Numbered from the stretch's first letter, positions 19,149 to 28,252 are shown. The stretch is 64,000 bases of DNA from Lachnospiraceae bacterium (GCA_024698145.1 JAILRO010000050.1:1-64000); one strand, 5' to 3'. Translations and numbers: made by a program. Notes: a model not told the origin generated them from the letters alone.

Positions 19149-19718
19149 ATGAAACATTTAATATTGGTTACGTCACCACCGGCATGTGGAAAAACATTTA
19201 TTTCCAAGCAGCTTGCTAAGGCTTTGACTAACTGCGTATATCTCGATAAGGATACACTTATCGTATTATCAAAGCAGATTTTCAAGGTGGCAGGTGAGGA
19301 GTACAACCGTTCCTCCGATTTCTTCCAGAGAGAGATTCGTGACTATGAATATTATTGTGTCTTAGATTTGGCGATGGAAGCATTGGATTATAATGACACC
19401 GTTCTTATCAATGCTCCATTTACGGATGAGATAAGAGATGATGAGTATCTTGATTCTTTAAGAGCTAAGCTCGCAAAGCATGGTGCAGAGCTTGTTGTAA
19501 TCTGGGTTAACACAAGAGTTGAAGTATGCAAAGAGCGTATGATTAAGAGAAACTCTGACAGAGATACATGGAAGCTTGAGCATTGGGATGAATATATTGC
19601 GGGTTGTAATTTTAATCAACCTGATAACATCAAAGAATTGATTGTTTTTGAGAACTCTTCTGAAGAAGAATACAACGAGTCTATCAAGAGAGTTGTTAAG
19701 CAATTACGTGGTGAATAA
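19149..19718 (+). CDS. Small P-loop NTPase (AAA_33-type kinase-like)
   Basis: 189 residues. The Walker A motif SPPACGKTFISKQLA at about 8-22 opens the protein; VLINAPFTDEIRDDEY near 92 carries a Walker-B-like segment, and RVEVCKERMIKRNSDRD resembles the lid of small-molecule or nucleotide kinases. Substrate unknown; it might phosphorylate a sugar or nucleotide. It lies 23 bp upstream of the GlgB-like gene behind a common promoter, so a role linked to storage polysaccharide is possible but not shown by sequence. Start ATG follows AGAAGGAGG. Confidence 0.8.
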   Translation: MKHLILVTSPPACGKTFISKQLAKALTNCVYLDKDTLIVLSKQIFKVAGEEYNRSSDFFQREIRDYEYYCVLDLAMEALDYNDTVLINAPFTDEIRDDEYLDSLRAKLAKHGAELVVIWVNTRVEVCKERMIKRNSDRDTWKLEHWDEYIAGCNFNQPDNIKELIVFENSSEEEYNESIKRVVKQLRGE

Positions 19719-19741
19719 GGAAACAGCGTTAGGAGATAAAA

Positions 19742-22147
19742 ATGGCTGATAAAAGAGCTGTATTTGCAATTAATTGGGCTGAGGTAGACGCGCTTGTTGC
19801 AGGACGCCATGACAATCCACATCATATTTTGGGAATGCATGAGACAACTGATGGAGTTTATATTAATGCATATTATCCCGGAGCAGATAAGGTTGTTGCG
19901 GTTAAGAATAACTCAAAACAAAAGTTTGAGCTTATAAGTGACAGGGTACCCGGTTTCTTTACAATTAAAATTCCGGATGAGAAATGTTTTGTATATTTCT
20001 ACAAAGTAACATATCCTGACGGAAAGAAATATGATTTCATTGATCCGTATTCGTTTGAACCGGTTATTGATCCAATCGATATAAGCAGATTTAACGATGG
20101 AGTTCATTATGAGATATATGAGAAACTTGGTGCACACCCATGTATGTTGGATGGAGTGCAGGGAGTTTTGTTTGCTGTGTGGGCACCAAGAGCTACGCGT
20201 GTTTCTGTAGTCGGTAACTTTAACAAGTGGGATGGAAGAGTTCACACAATGAGAAGAATCGAGTATTCGGGTTTGTTTGAACTATTTATTCCCGGACTTA
20301 AAGCCGGTGAACTGTATAAGTATGAGATTCTTAATTCCAATGGAAGTGTCTTTATGAAACCGGATCCGTATGGTAATGCTTGTGAACTTCGTCCGGGCAA
20401 TGCTTCAATGGTAGCGGACCTCTCTTATGAGTGGAAGGATGCTGAATACATGAATGCACTGTCCTCTGAGATTTCTCAGGATAAGAAAGTTGCAAAACAG
20501 GAACTTCCGATGAATATTTATGAAGTTCATTTGGGTTCATTTAAGAGACCGAAGGATGGAAGAGAGTTCTTCACATACAGAGAAATAGCCAAGGAGTTGG
20601 CAAAGTATGTTGCAGACATGGGATATACCCATGTAGAACTTATGCCGGTTATGGAGCATGAGAACGACAGCAGCTTTGGATATCAGACATCAAGTTTTTA
20701 TGCACCTACTTCTCGATATGGTACTCCTGCTGATTTTATGTATTTTGTTGATTATATGCATAGTAAGGGCATCGGAGTTATTTGTGATTGGGTTCCAAGT
20801 CAGTTCCCTATGAATGAGAGTGGACTTGCAAAGTTTGACGGACAATCTCTGTATGAGCCGGAAGATTTAAGAAGAAGCGAGAATCCAAGATGGGGTACAT
20901 ATATATTTGATTACGGACGCAAGGAAGTAAGGAATTATCTTATATGTAATGCACTGTATTGGGTATCTAAGTATCATCTTGATGGACTTAGAATCGACAG
21001 TGTTGCTTCGATGTTATATCTTGACTATGGAAGAAGTTACGGTAATTGGATTCCTAATCAGTATGGTGGCAATGAGAACCTTGATGCTATTGCATTCTTG
21101 AAGGATTTGAATACGATAATCAATGAGCGTTTCCCGTATTGCATGATGATATGTGAGGAAGAATCGGGCTGGCCTATGTTGACTAATGATGTTGATGAAG
21201 GTGGAATGGGCTTTGATTACCAGTGGAATACATCATGGATGAGAACGCTGTTGTCATATATGTCGCTTGATCCTTTGTACAGAAGATATGAGCACAAGAA
21301 GCTTGTTGATAGTTTGGGAACAGCTTATGATGAGAATTACATATTGGAATTTTCACATAATGAAGTGATAAATGGCAAGGGTTCTATAGTTGATAAGATG
21401 CCGGGCGGATATGAGGAAAAATTCTCTAACCTTCGATTGCTTTATGGTTGTATGATGACTCACCCGGGTAAGAAGTTACTTGCTATGGGACAGGAGTTTG
21501 CACAATTTAAGGAGTTTTCGGAGAACGGTGAACTTGAATGGGATCTTCTCGATTTTGATGCACACACTATACTTAGAGGCTATGTAAAAGCCCTCAATCA
21601 TTTTTATAAGAATGAGCCGGCGTTATATGCGTTAGGTAATAACACAGAAGGCTTTGAATGGATTAATGATTCTGCAGCTAATGATAGCGTGGTTTCTTTC
21701 TTAAGAAAGACAGGCAAGAAAGAAGATACACTTCTTATTGTTTGTAACTTTACACCTGTTACGCACGAGGATTACAAGGTGGGAGTCCCGCATGTTGGTA
21801 ACTACAAGGAGATTTTCTCTAGTGAACTTACAAAGTTTGGTGGAGACGGAAGTGTTAATCCACATGTAAGAGCAAGCAGACGTTCTATGTGTGATGGCAG
21901 AAGGAACTCGATTTTTATTAACCTTGCACCTTTATCTATGAGTATTTTCAAACTTACAGATGAGGAAGCGGTTCCTTACGAAGAGCCTAAGAAAGAGAAG
22001 AAAGCACCTGTTAAGAAGACGGTTGCTAAGAAGACTGCGACTAAGAAAACTACAAAGACTGCTAACAAGACAGTTACCAAGAAGACAGTGGCAAAGAAAA
22101 CAGTTGCAAAAAAGTCTGCAACTAAAAAGGCAAATCCTTCAAAATGA
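19742..22147 (+). CDS. glgB: GlgB-like GH13 protein with altered active site and lysine-rich tail
   Basis: 801 residues. N-terminal CBM48-type domains, GH13 barrel at about residues 270-600, C-terminal beta domain, then a tail from about 742 rich in Lys, Ala and Thr (repeats of KKTVAKKT). Aligned by motif with GlgB, region II keeps R417 and nucleophile D419 and region III keeps E472. However, region I reads DWVPSQF (Gln354 where branching enzymes have His) and region IV reads FSHNEV (Asn540 where the stabilising Asp is expected). Loss of these residues predicts weak or no normal branching; it may be a glycan-binding or altered paralogue. The basic tail resembles histone-H1-like segments. Confidence 0.85.
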   Translation: MADKRAVFAINWAEVDALVAGRHDNPHHILGMHETTDGVYINAYYPGADKVVAVKNNSKQKFELISDRVPGFFTIKIPDEKCFVYFYKVTYPDGKKYDFIDPYSFEPVIDPIDISRFNDGVHYEIYEKLGAHPCMLDGVQGVLFAVWAPRATRVSVVGNFNKWDGRVHTMRRIEYSGLFELFIPGLKAGELYKYEILNSNGSVFMKPDPYGNACELRPGNASMVADLSYEWKDAEYMNALSSEISQDKKVAKQELPMNIYEVHLGSFKRPKDGREFFTYREIAKELAKYVADMGYTHVELMPVMEHENDSSFGYQTSSFYAPTSRYGTPADFMYFVDYMHSKGIGVICDWVPSQFPMNESGLAKFDGQSLYEPEDLRRSENPRWGTYIFDYGRKEVRNYLICNALYWVSKYHLDGLRIDSVASMLYLDYGRSYGNWIPNQYGGNENLDAIAFLKDLNTIINERFPYCMMICEEESGWPMLTNDVDEGGMGFDYQWNTSWMRTLLSYMSLDPLYRRYEHKKLVDSLGTAYDENYILEFSHNEVINGKGSIVDKMPGGYEEKFSNLRLLYGCMMTHPGKKLLAMGQEFAQFKEFSENGELEWDLLDFDAHTILRGYVKALNHFYKNEPALYALGNNTEGFEWINDSAANDSVVSFLRKTGKKEDTLLIVCNFTPVTHEDYKVGVPHVGNYKEIFSSELTKFGGDGSVNPHVRASRRSMCDGRRNSIFINLAPLSMSIFKLTDEEAVPYEEPKKEKKAPVKKTVAKKTATKKTTKTANKTVTKKTVAKKTVAKKSATKKANPSK

Positions 22148-22161
22148 ACTAGTAGTATAAG

Positions 22162-22192
22162 AGCTGTTACTGATAATCAGTAGCAGCTTTTC
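22162..22192 (+). terminator. Rho-independent terminator after glgB-like gene
   Basis: AGCTGTTACTGAT (22162-22174) pairs with ATCAGTAGCAGCT (22176-22188) with one G-U, followed by a short T tract. Confidence 0.85.
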
Positions 22193-22213
22193 TTATTTTA
22201 TAAAAGAAAATGC

Positions 22214-22242
22214 TTTGTATTTTTTCTATAAGATAGTATAAT
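22214..22242 (+). promoter_or_regulatory. Promoter of the MscS-type channel gene
   Basis: TTTGTA (22214-22219), 17-bp spacer, TATAAT (22237-22242), 46 bp before the start codon. Confidence 0.6.
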
Positions 22243-22288
22243 GAATAAATATGTTAATAAAACGCTATTTGATTGAAAGGGTGAGCTT

Positions 22289-23167
22289 ATGGTATTGGAA
22301 ACTACAACGATATCTGTCGAAGAAGCAGCAGCTAATGTTGAACAGTCCGTTGATTTAGTTAAAGAGACAATAGATGGAGTGATAAAATGGCTTATAGATA
22401 AGTCCGGAAGCGTTATAGCTGCATTTATATTTATATTTATCGGAATTAAAATAACAGGTTGGTTTGTCAAACTTGCCAAGAGAGGTTTTGACAAATCAAA
22501 GATTGATGATTCGGTGGCCGGTTTTCTGCTTTCGGTTATCAGGATAATTTGTTATATACTTGTATTTATTACGGCGGCAACAATTGTCGGCTTTGAAGTT
22601 ACAAGTTTTGTAGCAATATTAACGACTGCTTCAATGGCAATTGGTCTTGCACTTCAGGGTGCACTTTCAAATCTTGCCGGAGGTGTCCTTATACTTTTGT
22701 TAAAACCATTCAAGGTGGGCGATTATATAGTTGAGAATAATGGACACAATGAAGGTAATGTTGTTTCGATTGACATTTTCTATACAAGGTTGCTGACACA
22801 CGACAACAAGCTTGTAGTTATTCCTAACGGAATACTTACCAATAGTAGTCTTGTAAATGTTACAAATGAGCCGAAAAGAAAATTGGAGATTACTATTCCG
22901 GTTGCTTACAATACCGATATAAAGAAAATGAAAGATATTGTATATGGTATTCTTGAAGCTGATGAGAGGATACTTGACAATGAAGCTAAGGATATTTTCA
23001 TCAATTCCTTTGATGACAGCGGTATGACAATAGCTATAAGGGCATGGACAGCGACTTCTAATTTTTGGAGCACATTATGGGATTTGAGAGAAAATGTTAA
23101 GGCTGCTTTTGATGAGAATGGAATTGAGATTCCATACAATCGTCTTGAGGTTTCAATGCGTAACTAA
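22289..23167 (+). CDS. Mechanosensitive ion channel, MscS family
   Basis: 292 residues. Three membrane segments (about 33-55, 75-95, 100-125); the last is the pore-lining helix with small-residue packing (MAIGLALQGALSNLAGGVLILLLKPFKVGDYI), the hallmark of MscS. A beta domain with VVIPNGILTNSSLVNVTNEPKRKLEI and a C-terminal alpha/beta domain follow. It releases solutes on hypo-osmotic shock. The N-terminal segment before TM1 is amphipathic and acidic. It is followed 33 bp later by the aminotransferase but functional linkage is not evident. Confidence 0.95.
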   Translation: MVLETTTISVEEAAANVEQSVDLVKETIDGVIKWLIDKSGSVIAAFIFIFIGIKITGWFVKLAKRGFDKSKIDDSVAGFLLSVIRIICYILVFITAATIVGFEVTSFVAILTTASMAIGLALQGALSNLAGGVLILLLKPFKVGDYIVENNGHNEGNVVSIDIFYTRLLTHDNKLVVIPNGILTNSSLVNVTNEPKRKLEITIPVAYNTDIKKMKDIVYGILEADERILDNEAKDIFINSFDDSGMTIAIRAWTATSNFWSTLWDLRENVKAAFDENGIEIPYNRLEVSMRN

Positions 23168-23200
23168 ATTGCAATAAAAAATACGAAAGGATAAAGAGTT

Positions 23201-24415
23201 ATGAAGAGTGCAGATTATGGATTAAGTAAGAAAGAGATAATGGAGATGTCTGATAAGTATCTTCTTGATATCGGGTATCATTTTCCGATTGTAATTGAGG
23301 AGGCAGAGGGTTGCTATGTGAAAGATGCTAACGGTGATGAGTATCTTGATTTCTATGCCGGCATTGCGGTTAATTCACTTGGTAACTGTGATAAGAGAAT
23401 AGTAGATGCGGTTAAAGAGCAGGTTGAACAGGTTATGCACGTGAGCCTTTATCCATATAATGTTCCACAGGCAATGCTTGCAAAACTTATATGCGAGAAG
23501 ACCGGTTTTGACAGAGTGTTTTTCCAGAATTCGGGAAGTGAATCCAATGAAGCTATGATTAAGATGGCACGTAAGTATGGAGTTGAGAATTACGGACCTA
23601 ACCGTTATGAAATAGTTACAGCTAAGAAGAGTTTCCATGGACGTACGTTTGCAGCACTTACTGCAACAGGTCAGCCGGAGACGGCAATTCAGAAGGGATT
23701 TATTCCTAATCTCCCCGGGTTTAAGTATGCAGAATACAATAATCTTGAAAGCTTCAAGGAAGCTGTTACAGAGAATACATGTGCAATAATGGTTGAACCT
23801 TGTCAGGGTGAAGGTGGAGTATATCCTGCGACAAAGGAGTTTTTGCAGGGACTTCGCGATCTTTGTGATGAGAAGGGAATTTTGCTTTTGTTTGATGAAG
23901 TTCAGACTGGATGGTATCGTTGTGGAGAAGCAATGGCATGGATGCATTATGGTGTTAAACCGGATGCATTTTCTATGGCAAAGGCACTTGGCGGTGGACT
24001 TCCACTTGGTGGTGTAGTGCTTACGGAAAAATGTGCAAAGACACTTAATCCTGGTTCTCATGGTTGTACTTTTTCAGGTAACCCTGTTTGCTGTGCTGCC
24101 GGATACGCTGCTATAACAGGTATGATTGAGGATAAGTGTGGTGAGAATGCCAAGAAAATGGGCGAGTATTTCAAGGAGCAGTTAAAGACTCTTCCGGATG
24201 TGAAAGAGGTTCGCGGACTGGGACTTTTGGTTGGCGTTGAGTTTAACAATGTTGATGCAGTAGCAGTTAAAATTAAGGCTATGGAGAACAAACTTCTTGT
24301 CACAGCAACATCAAATCGTATAATCCGTATGGTTCCTCCGCTTATTATTACAAAAGAAGATTGTGATAAAGCGGTTGCGATACTTAAGAAGAGTGTCGAA
24401 GAGATAATGAATTGA
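23201..24415 (+). CDS. Class III PLP aminotransferase (acetylornithine aminotransferase-like)
   Basis: 404 residues, fold-type I class III. FFQNSGSESNEAMIKMARKYG binds PLP phosphate, SFHGRTFAALTATGQ follows, MVEPCQGEGGVYPA and LLLFDEVQTGWYRCG carry the PLP-contacting Glu/Asp, and SMAKALGGGLPLGG holds the Schiff-base Lys. Closest in feel to ArgD (N-acetylornithine to glutamate semialdehyde), which would feed arginine synthesis together with argH at 42113. It is not in an arg operon here, so GABA or other omega-aminotransferase activity remains possible. Confidence 0.85.
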   Translation: MKSADYGLSKKEIMEMSDKYLLDIGYHFPIVIEEAEGCYVKDANGDEYLDFYAGIAVNSLGNCDKRIVDAVKEQVEQVMHVSLYPYNVPQAMLAKLICEKTGFDRVFFQNSGSESNEAMIKMARKYGVENYGPNRYEIVTAKKSFHGRTFAALTATGQPETAIQKGFIPNLPGFKYAEYNNLESFKEAVTENTCAIMVEPCQGEGGVYPATKEFLQGLRDLCDEKGILLLFDEVQTGWYRCGEAMAWMHYGVKPDAFSMAKALGGGLPLGGVVLTEKCAKTLNPGSHGCTFSGNPVCCAAGYAAITGMIEDKCGENAKKMGEYFKEQLKTLPDVKEVRGLGLLVGVEFNNVDAVAVKIKAMENKLLVTATSNRIIRMVPPLIITKEDCDKAVAILKKSVEEIMN

Positions 24416-24484
24416 TTGTAAGTATTATGTATGTAAGACATATTTCTACGCATATCGAATATAATTGATTGGAGAATGAGTAGC

Positions 24485-25426
24485 ATGGCTGAGAATATGA
24501 TTCGCAATAATATTTTGGAAGCAATAGGTCAGACACCGGTAATAAGGCTTAATAAGCTTCCAAAACCTGGAAGTGCCGAGGTGCTTGTAAAAATGGAGGG
24601 ACTTAATGTTGGCGGTTCCATTAAGACAAGAACTGCCTACAATATGATACGTCAGGCAGAGAAAGAGGGGCTAATCAATAAAGATACAATTATTGTTGAG
24701 CCTACAAGTGGTAATCAGGGTATTGGACTTGCTCTTGTTGGTGCAGTAAGAGGATATCGTACAATTATAATAATGCCGGATTCTGTCAGTGAAGAGAGAA
24801 GAAAGTTGGTTCGTCATTATGGTGCAGAAGTTCGTCTTATACATGATGCCGGTGATATAGGTGCGTGTATAGAGGAGTGTCTTAATTCTGCACTCAAAAT
24901 GAAAGAGAAGAATCCGAATGTATTTGTTCCGCAACAGTTTGAAAATGAGAATAATACAAAGGCTCACAAGAAGCATACCGGACTTGAAATAATGGCACAG
25001 GTTGCAAAGCCTATTCATGGTTTTTGTTCTGGAATAGGAACAGGTGGAACAATAACAGGAATTGGAGAAGTACTCAAAGCACAGTATCCTGACATTGAGA
25101 TATGGGCAGTTGAGCCTGAAAATGCAGCTATACTTGCAGGAGGAACAATAGGAACCCACATTCAGATGGGGATTGGTGATGGAATTATTCCGGACATTCT
25201 CAACCAAAGTATATATGATGAGATATATGTTGTTACAGATGAAGAAGCAATAGATACTGCAAAGAGACTTGCCAGAGAGGAAGGTATCATGTGCGGAATA
25301 TCAAGCGGTACTAACGTTGCAGCTGCTATTAAACTAGCAGAAAAACTGGGCGAGGGAAAGACGGTAGTTACTGTGCTTCCGGATACTGCAGAAAGATATT
25401 TTTCAACACCGCTCTTTGAAGAATGA
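24485..25426 (+). CDS. cysK: Cysteine synthase family protein (O-acetylserine sulfhydrylase-like)
   Basis: 313 residues, fold-type II PLP enzyme. GGSIKTRTAYNMI contains the PLP Lys, PTSGNQGIGLALVG the phosphate/substrate Asn loop, and GIGTGGTITGIGEVLK the glycine-rich phosphate cup. It should form cysteine from O-acetylserine and sulfide. Two small departures from textbook CysK are KTR for KDR and SGNQG for SGNTG, so a related beta-replacement activity cannot be excluded. ATG 24485 is preferred over 24476 because GGAG (24471-24474) is too close to the latter. The convergent lipoprotein gene ends 8 bp downstream. Confidence 0.88.
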   Translation: MAENMIRNNILEAIGQTPVIRLNKLPKPGSAEVLVKMEGLNVGGSIKTRTAYNMIRQAEKEGLINKDTIIVEPTSGNQGIGLALVGAVRGYRTIIIMPDSVSEERRKLVRHYGAEVRLIHDAGDIGACIEECLNSALKMKEKNPNVFVPQQFENENNTKAHKKHTGLEIMAQVAKPIHGFCSGIGTGGTITGIGEVLKAQYPDIEIWAVEPENAAILAGGTIGTHIQMGIGDGIIPDILNQSIYDEIYVVTDEEAIDTAKRLAREEGIMCGISSGTNVAAAIKLAEKLGEGKTVVTVLPDTAERYFSTPLFEE

Positions 25427-25434
25427 TATAGTAA

Positions 25435-26370
25435 TTATTTTTTTGAAAACACTTCGTTGTAGTTGGTGTACCATGTACCACTAGTTCCGTCGAGGAAATC
25501 ACAAATATAGAATTCTTTTCCGTCTGTTGTATAATAGTAAAATGTTATAGGGTCGGTCGTTTTTTCAGGAGACTTTTCACCTATGGTGTGCATAACGTCG
25601 TAAAGGTTTGCACCGCTATCGGCAAAGGTCTTCTTTTCTTTGCGTACAAATACAGTGTCGGGATTCTTCATTTGAGCCATTTCAAGATAGTAGTCATCTG
25701 TTTCGGCTTCTTTGTCTCTGAATGTACAATCGGGAAGGTTGGCACTCCCAATGTGTTTTGCAATAGAAGAACCGGCACTTGAATAGAGGTAGCTGTCTTC
25801 AGAATAAAGTGTTTCGGGGTCGGTCGGATATGGGTATTTTTCCTTGAACCATTTATTATCATGTTCTACTGAAACATAGCATTTATCCAAACGGTTTTTG
25901 ACATTGTATTCCTGATAAAGCTTTGCGGCAGCTTCCGCAAGTGGGACAGCATTGCTATCCTTGTTTGGAGAAGTCAGGATAAATTTTATTAATACTTTGT
26001 CGTAGCCGTCTTCGTAAGTGGCGTTATATTTTGTGCATAGTTTATCTAATTCGGGTTTTAATTGGTCGGTAACATAAGAATGCAGACTCATTTCAAAAGA
26101 GTCGGTTGTGCTTGGAAGAGAACCAAAGGAAGAACCATCTATGACGATACCGTGCATGGCACTTACTATTTCATATTCAAATCCCTGCAAATCATCACGG
26201 AGACGAACAACGGTTTTTTCTTCTGTTTCAGATTTGGAAACCACTTCGCACTTGCCATGTTCTCTTTTGGCTTGTTTGAAAAGTTTTTTGGCACTTTTGA
26301 CATGGCCGCAACCTGTAAGAAGAAGGCATAGAGCCGCAATTATTAATATGGAATATTTTTTTATTTTCAT
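25435..26370 (-). CDS. Uncharacterised lipoprotein
   Basis: 311 residues, the only clear minus-strand gene. A signal peptide ends in the lipobox LLTGC (Cys at about 21), so it should be diacylated by Lgt and anchored outside the membrane. The mature part is hydrophilic, Lys/Glu/Asp/Tyr-rich, with no family I recognise; it includes FEYEIVSAMHGIVIDGSSFG and a C-terminal TFYYYTTDGKEFYICDF. Its start has AAAGGAAAGAG upstream, and a TATAAT -10 is readable on the minus strand at 26417-26422 with a weak -35. It is divergent from the GH16 gene and convergent with cysK. Confidence 0.85.
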   Translation of the reverse strand: MKIKKYSILIIAALCLLLTGCGHVKSAKKLFKQAKREHGKCEVVSKSETEEKTVVRLRDDLQGFEYEIVSAMHGIVIDGSSFGSLPSTTDSFEMSLHSYVTDQLKPELDKLCTKYNATYEDGYDKVLIKFILTSPNKDSNAVPLAEAAAKLYQEYNVKNRLDKCYVSVEHDNKWFKEKYPYPTDPETLYSEDSYLYSSAGSSIAKHIGSANLPDCTFRDKEAETDDYYLEMAQMKNPDTVFVRKEKKTFADSGANLYDVMHTIGEKSPEKTTDPITFYYYTTDGKEFYICDFLDGTSGTWYTNYNEVFSKK

Positions 26371-26516
26371 TGGAACTCTTTCCTTTCTTTCATACTTTTT
26401 ATAAATGATACCATAGATTATATAAAGAGTGTATAAGTATTGTTAAATTAAAGAAAAATACATGCACAAAATGATTTGTATAATATTTTAATAATGTCAG
26501 AATAATGATAAAAACA

Positions 26517-26565
26517 ACACAAAAAGACAAAGGTATTTGTGTGTTTTCGGATAAAATGTTAATAT
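26517..26565 (+). promoter_or_regulatory. GH16 gene promoter with overlapping inverted repeat
   Basis: TTGTGT (26537-26542), 17-bp spacer, TAATAT (26560-26565). The inverted repeat ACACAAA (26517-26523) / TTTGTGT (26536-26542) overlaps the -35 and is a plausible regulator site for this glycan-utilisation gene. Confidence 0.5.
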
Positions 26566-26636
26566 GTTATATATCTTGGAGAAGTAAGACAAAAGCAACA
26601 AAAAACAAGATGTATTTTTTGAACGGAGGAGATTAT

Positions 26637-28040
26637 ATGAGACTTAAAAAATGTATGTGTGTTGCAGTTGCTGCAGTTATGACATTGTCAATGGTTACGG
26701 CATGTGGTAAGACAGACAGCAACAAATCAGAAAAGGATACTGCATCAACTGAGGCTGCCCAAAAGACAGAAACACCGCAGCTTGACGGGTACAACCTTTT
26801 GTGGAGTGATGAGTTTGACGGTGATTCTATGGATGAGAGTAAGTGGGATTACGATCCGCATGAACCCGGTTGGACAAACAACGAATTACAGGAGTACACA
26901 ACATCTACTGACAACGTTTTTGTAAGAGACGGTAAGATGGTACTTAAGGCTATCAAGACTGAAAAAGACGGTAAGGATTACTATACATCAGGTAAGATTA
27001 AAGGACAGAACAAGACAGATTTTACATATGGTAAAGTTGTTGTAAGTGCAAAGGTCCCTGAAGGAAAAGGCTTGTGGCCTGCTATATGGATGATGCCTCA
27101 GGATGAGCAGCATTATGGACAGTGGCCAAAGTGTGGTGAGATAGATATTATGGAGGTTCTTGGTGATGATACTAAGACTTCATACTCTACAATACATTAC
27201 GGTGAGCCTCATGCAGAGCAGCAGGGTACAAGAGTATTGGATAGCGGAAGTTATTCAGAAGATTTCCATGAGTATTCAGTTGAATGGGAGCCGGGCGAAA
27301 TGCGCTTCTATACTGATGATGAGCTTGTGCTTACAGTAAATGATTGGTTTACAGCAGTTCAGGGTGAGGATGAGAAGCCTTATCCGGCACCTTTTGACCA
27401 GCCGTTCTTCGTACAGATGAACTTGGCTGTCGGTGGAGATTGGCCGGGTAATCCTGACGATTCAACTGATTTTGACAAGGCTGAGTTTGAAATCGATTAT
27501 GTAAGAGTATATCAGAAGGATGAGTATGATACTAACGTATCTAAACCGGAAGTAGAGTATAGAGAGCCTTTGGAAGACGGAAACTATATCTTCAACGGTG
27601 ATTTCTCTGAAGCAGAGGATCTCGATGATGACGTTAACTGGAAGTTCCTTCTTTTCAATGGTGGTGTAGGTGAAGCTTCGATTGCTGATAATACAATGAC
27701 TATCACATCAGAAAATGATGGAACAGAAGAGTATTCAGTACAGCTTGTACAGCCTGAACTTCCTGTTATTAAGGGACATACTTATAGAGTAACTTTTGAT
27801 GCCAAGGCTGATGAGGCTAGAGATATTGTTGTATGCGTATCTGCTCCGACAGCAGGATGGATAAGATACTTACAGGATACAACGCTTGATTTAACTACAG
27901 AATATCAGACATTCACATATGAGTTTACATCAAATGAAAAAGATGACAATAATGGACGACTTGAGTTCAATATGGGTCATCATGGATATACATCAACAGT
28001 ACATATCCAGAATGTAAGATACGAGGATATTACGGAATAA
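26637..28040 (+). CDS. Secreted GH16 beta-glucanase lipoprotein with CBM-like domain
   Basis: 467 residues from ATG 26637, preceded by ACGGAGGAG. Signal peptide with lipobox VTAC (Cys23), a Ser/Thr/Lys linker, a GH16 jelly-roll domain at about 48-310 and a C-terminal CBM4/9-like beta-sandwich at about 335-465. The GH16 ExDxxE motif is present: nucleophile E168, D170 and acid/base E173 in GEIDIMEVLG. The family hydrolyses beta-1,3(4)-glucans such as laminarin and lichenan. FFVQMNLAVGGDWPGNPD is also typical of laminarinases. It would act at the cell surface. Confidence 0.93.
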   Translation: MRLKKCMCVAVAAVMTLSMVTACGKTDSNKSEKDTASTEAAQKTETPQLDGYNLLWSDEFDGDSMDESKWDYDPHEPGWTNNELQEYTTSTDNVFVRDGKMVLKAIKTEKDGKDYYTSGKIKGQNKTDFTYGKVVVSAKVPEGKGLWPAIWMMPQDEQHYGQWPKCGEIDIMEVLGDDTKTSYSTIHYGEPHAEQQGTRVLDSGSYSEDFHEYSVEWEPGEMRFYTDDELVLTVNDWFTAVQGEDEKPYPAPFDQPFFVQMNLAVGGDWPGNPDDSTDFDKAEFEIDYVRVYQKDEYDTNVSKPEVEYREPLEDGNYIFNGDFSEAEDLDDDVNWKFLLFNGGVGEASIADNTMTITSENDGTEEYSVQLVQPELPVIKGHTYRVTFDAKADEARDIVVCVSAPTAGWIRYLQDTTLDLTTEYQTFTYEFTSNEKDDNNGRLEFNMGHHGYTSTVHIQNVRYEDITE

Positions 28041-28075
28041 TTGTTTATATTCCTTCAATTTCATACCCCCCCTAA

Positions 28076-28106
28076 AGCACTCGCTAATTTAGCGGGTGCT
28101 TTTTTC
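28076..28106 (+). terminator. Rho-independent terminator after GH16 gene
   Basis: AGCACTCGCTAA (28076-28087) pairs with TTAGCGGGTGCT (28089-28100) with one G-U pair, followed by T5-6. Confidence 0.9.
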
Positions 28107-28116
28107 ATTTTCTATC

Positions 28117-28210
28117 TTGACATTGGGAAATTATGTGTTATTATAATGATATCAGAATGATATCATAGAGAAGTGATTATATATCATATGCTGAAGGTGA
28201 TATCTTTCAG
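28117..28210 (+). promoter_or_regulatory. SPFH operon promoter with tandem palindromic TGATATCA boxes
   Basis: TTGACA (28117-28122) with TATTAT (28139-28144, 16-bp spacer) or TATAAT (28142-28147, 19-bp spacer). The perfect palindrome TGATATCA occurs at 28047+100 to 28154 (28147-28154) and again at 28158-28165, 11 bp apart, starting at the -10. A third related block, CTGAAGGTGATATCTTTCAG, lies at 28191-28210. Tandem short palindromes suit ribbon-helix-helix dimers, and the operon encodes such a protein at 29269; autoregulation is inferred. Confidence 0.6.
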
Positions 28211-28252
28211 AGTAGTATTTAATTTATATACAATGGTAAGGAGGAATGACTT

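Noticed and set aside
21960-22160. Arg/Leu-rich reading frame at the end of the GlgB-like gene
   Set aside because: Shadow frame of the lysine-rich tail.
23375-24061. Long minus-strand reading frame within the aminotransferase
   Set aside because: Opposes a well-conserved enzyme and has low-complexity Cys/His-rich content without a ribosome site.
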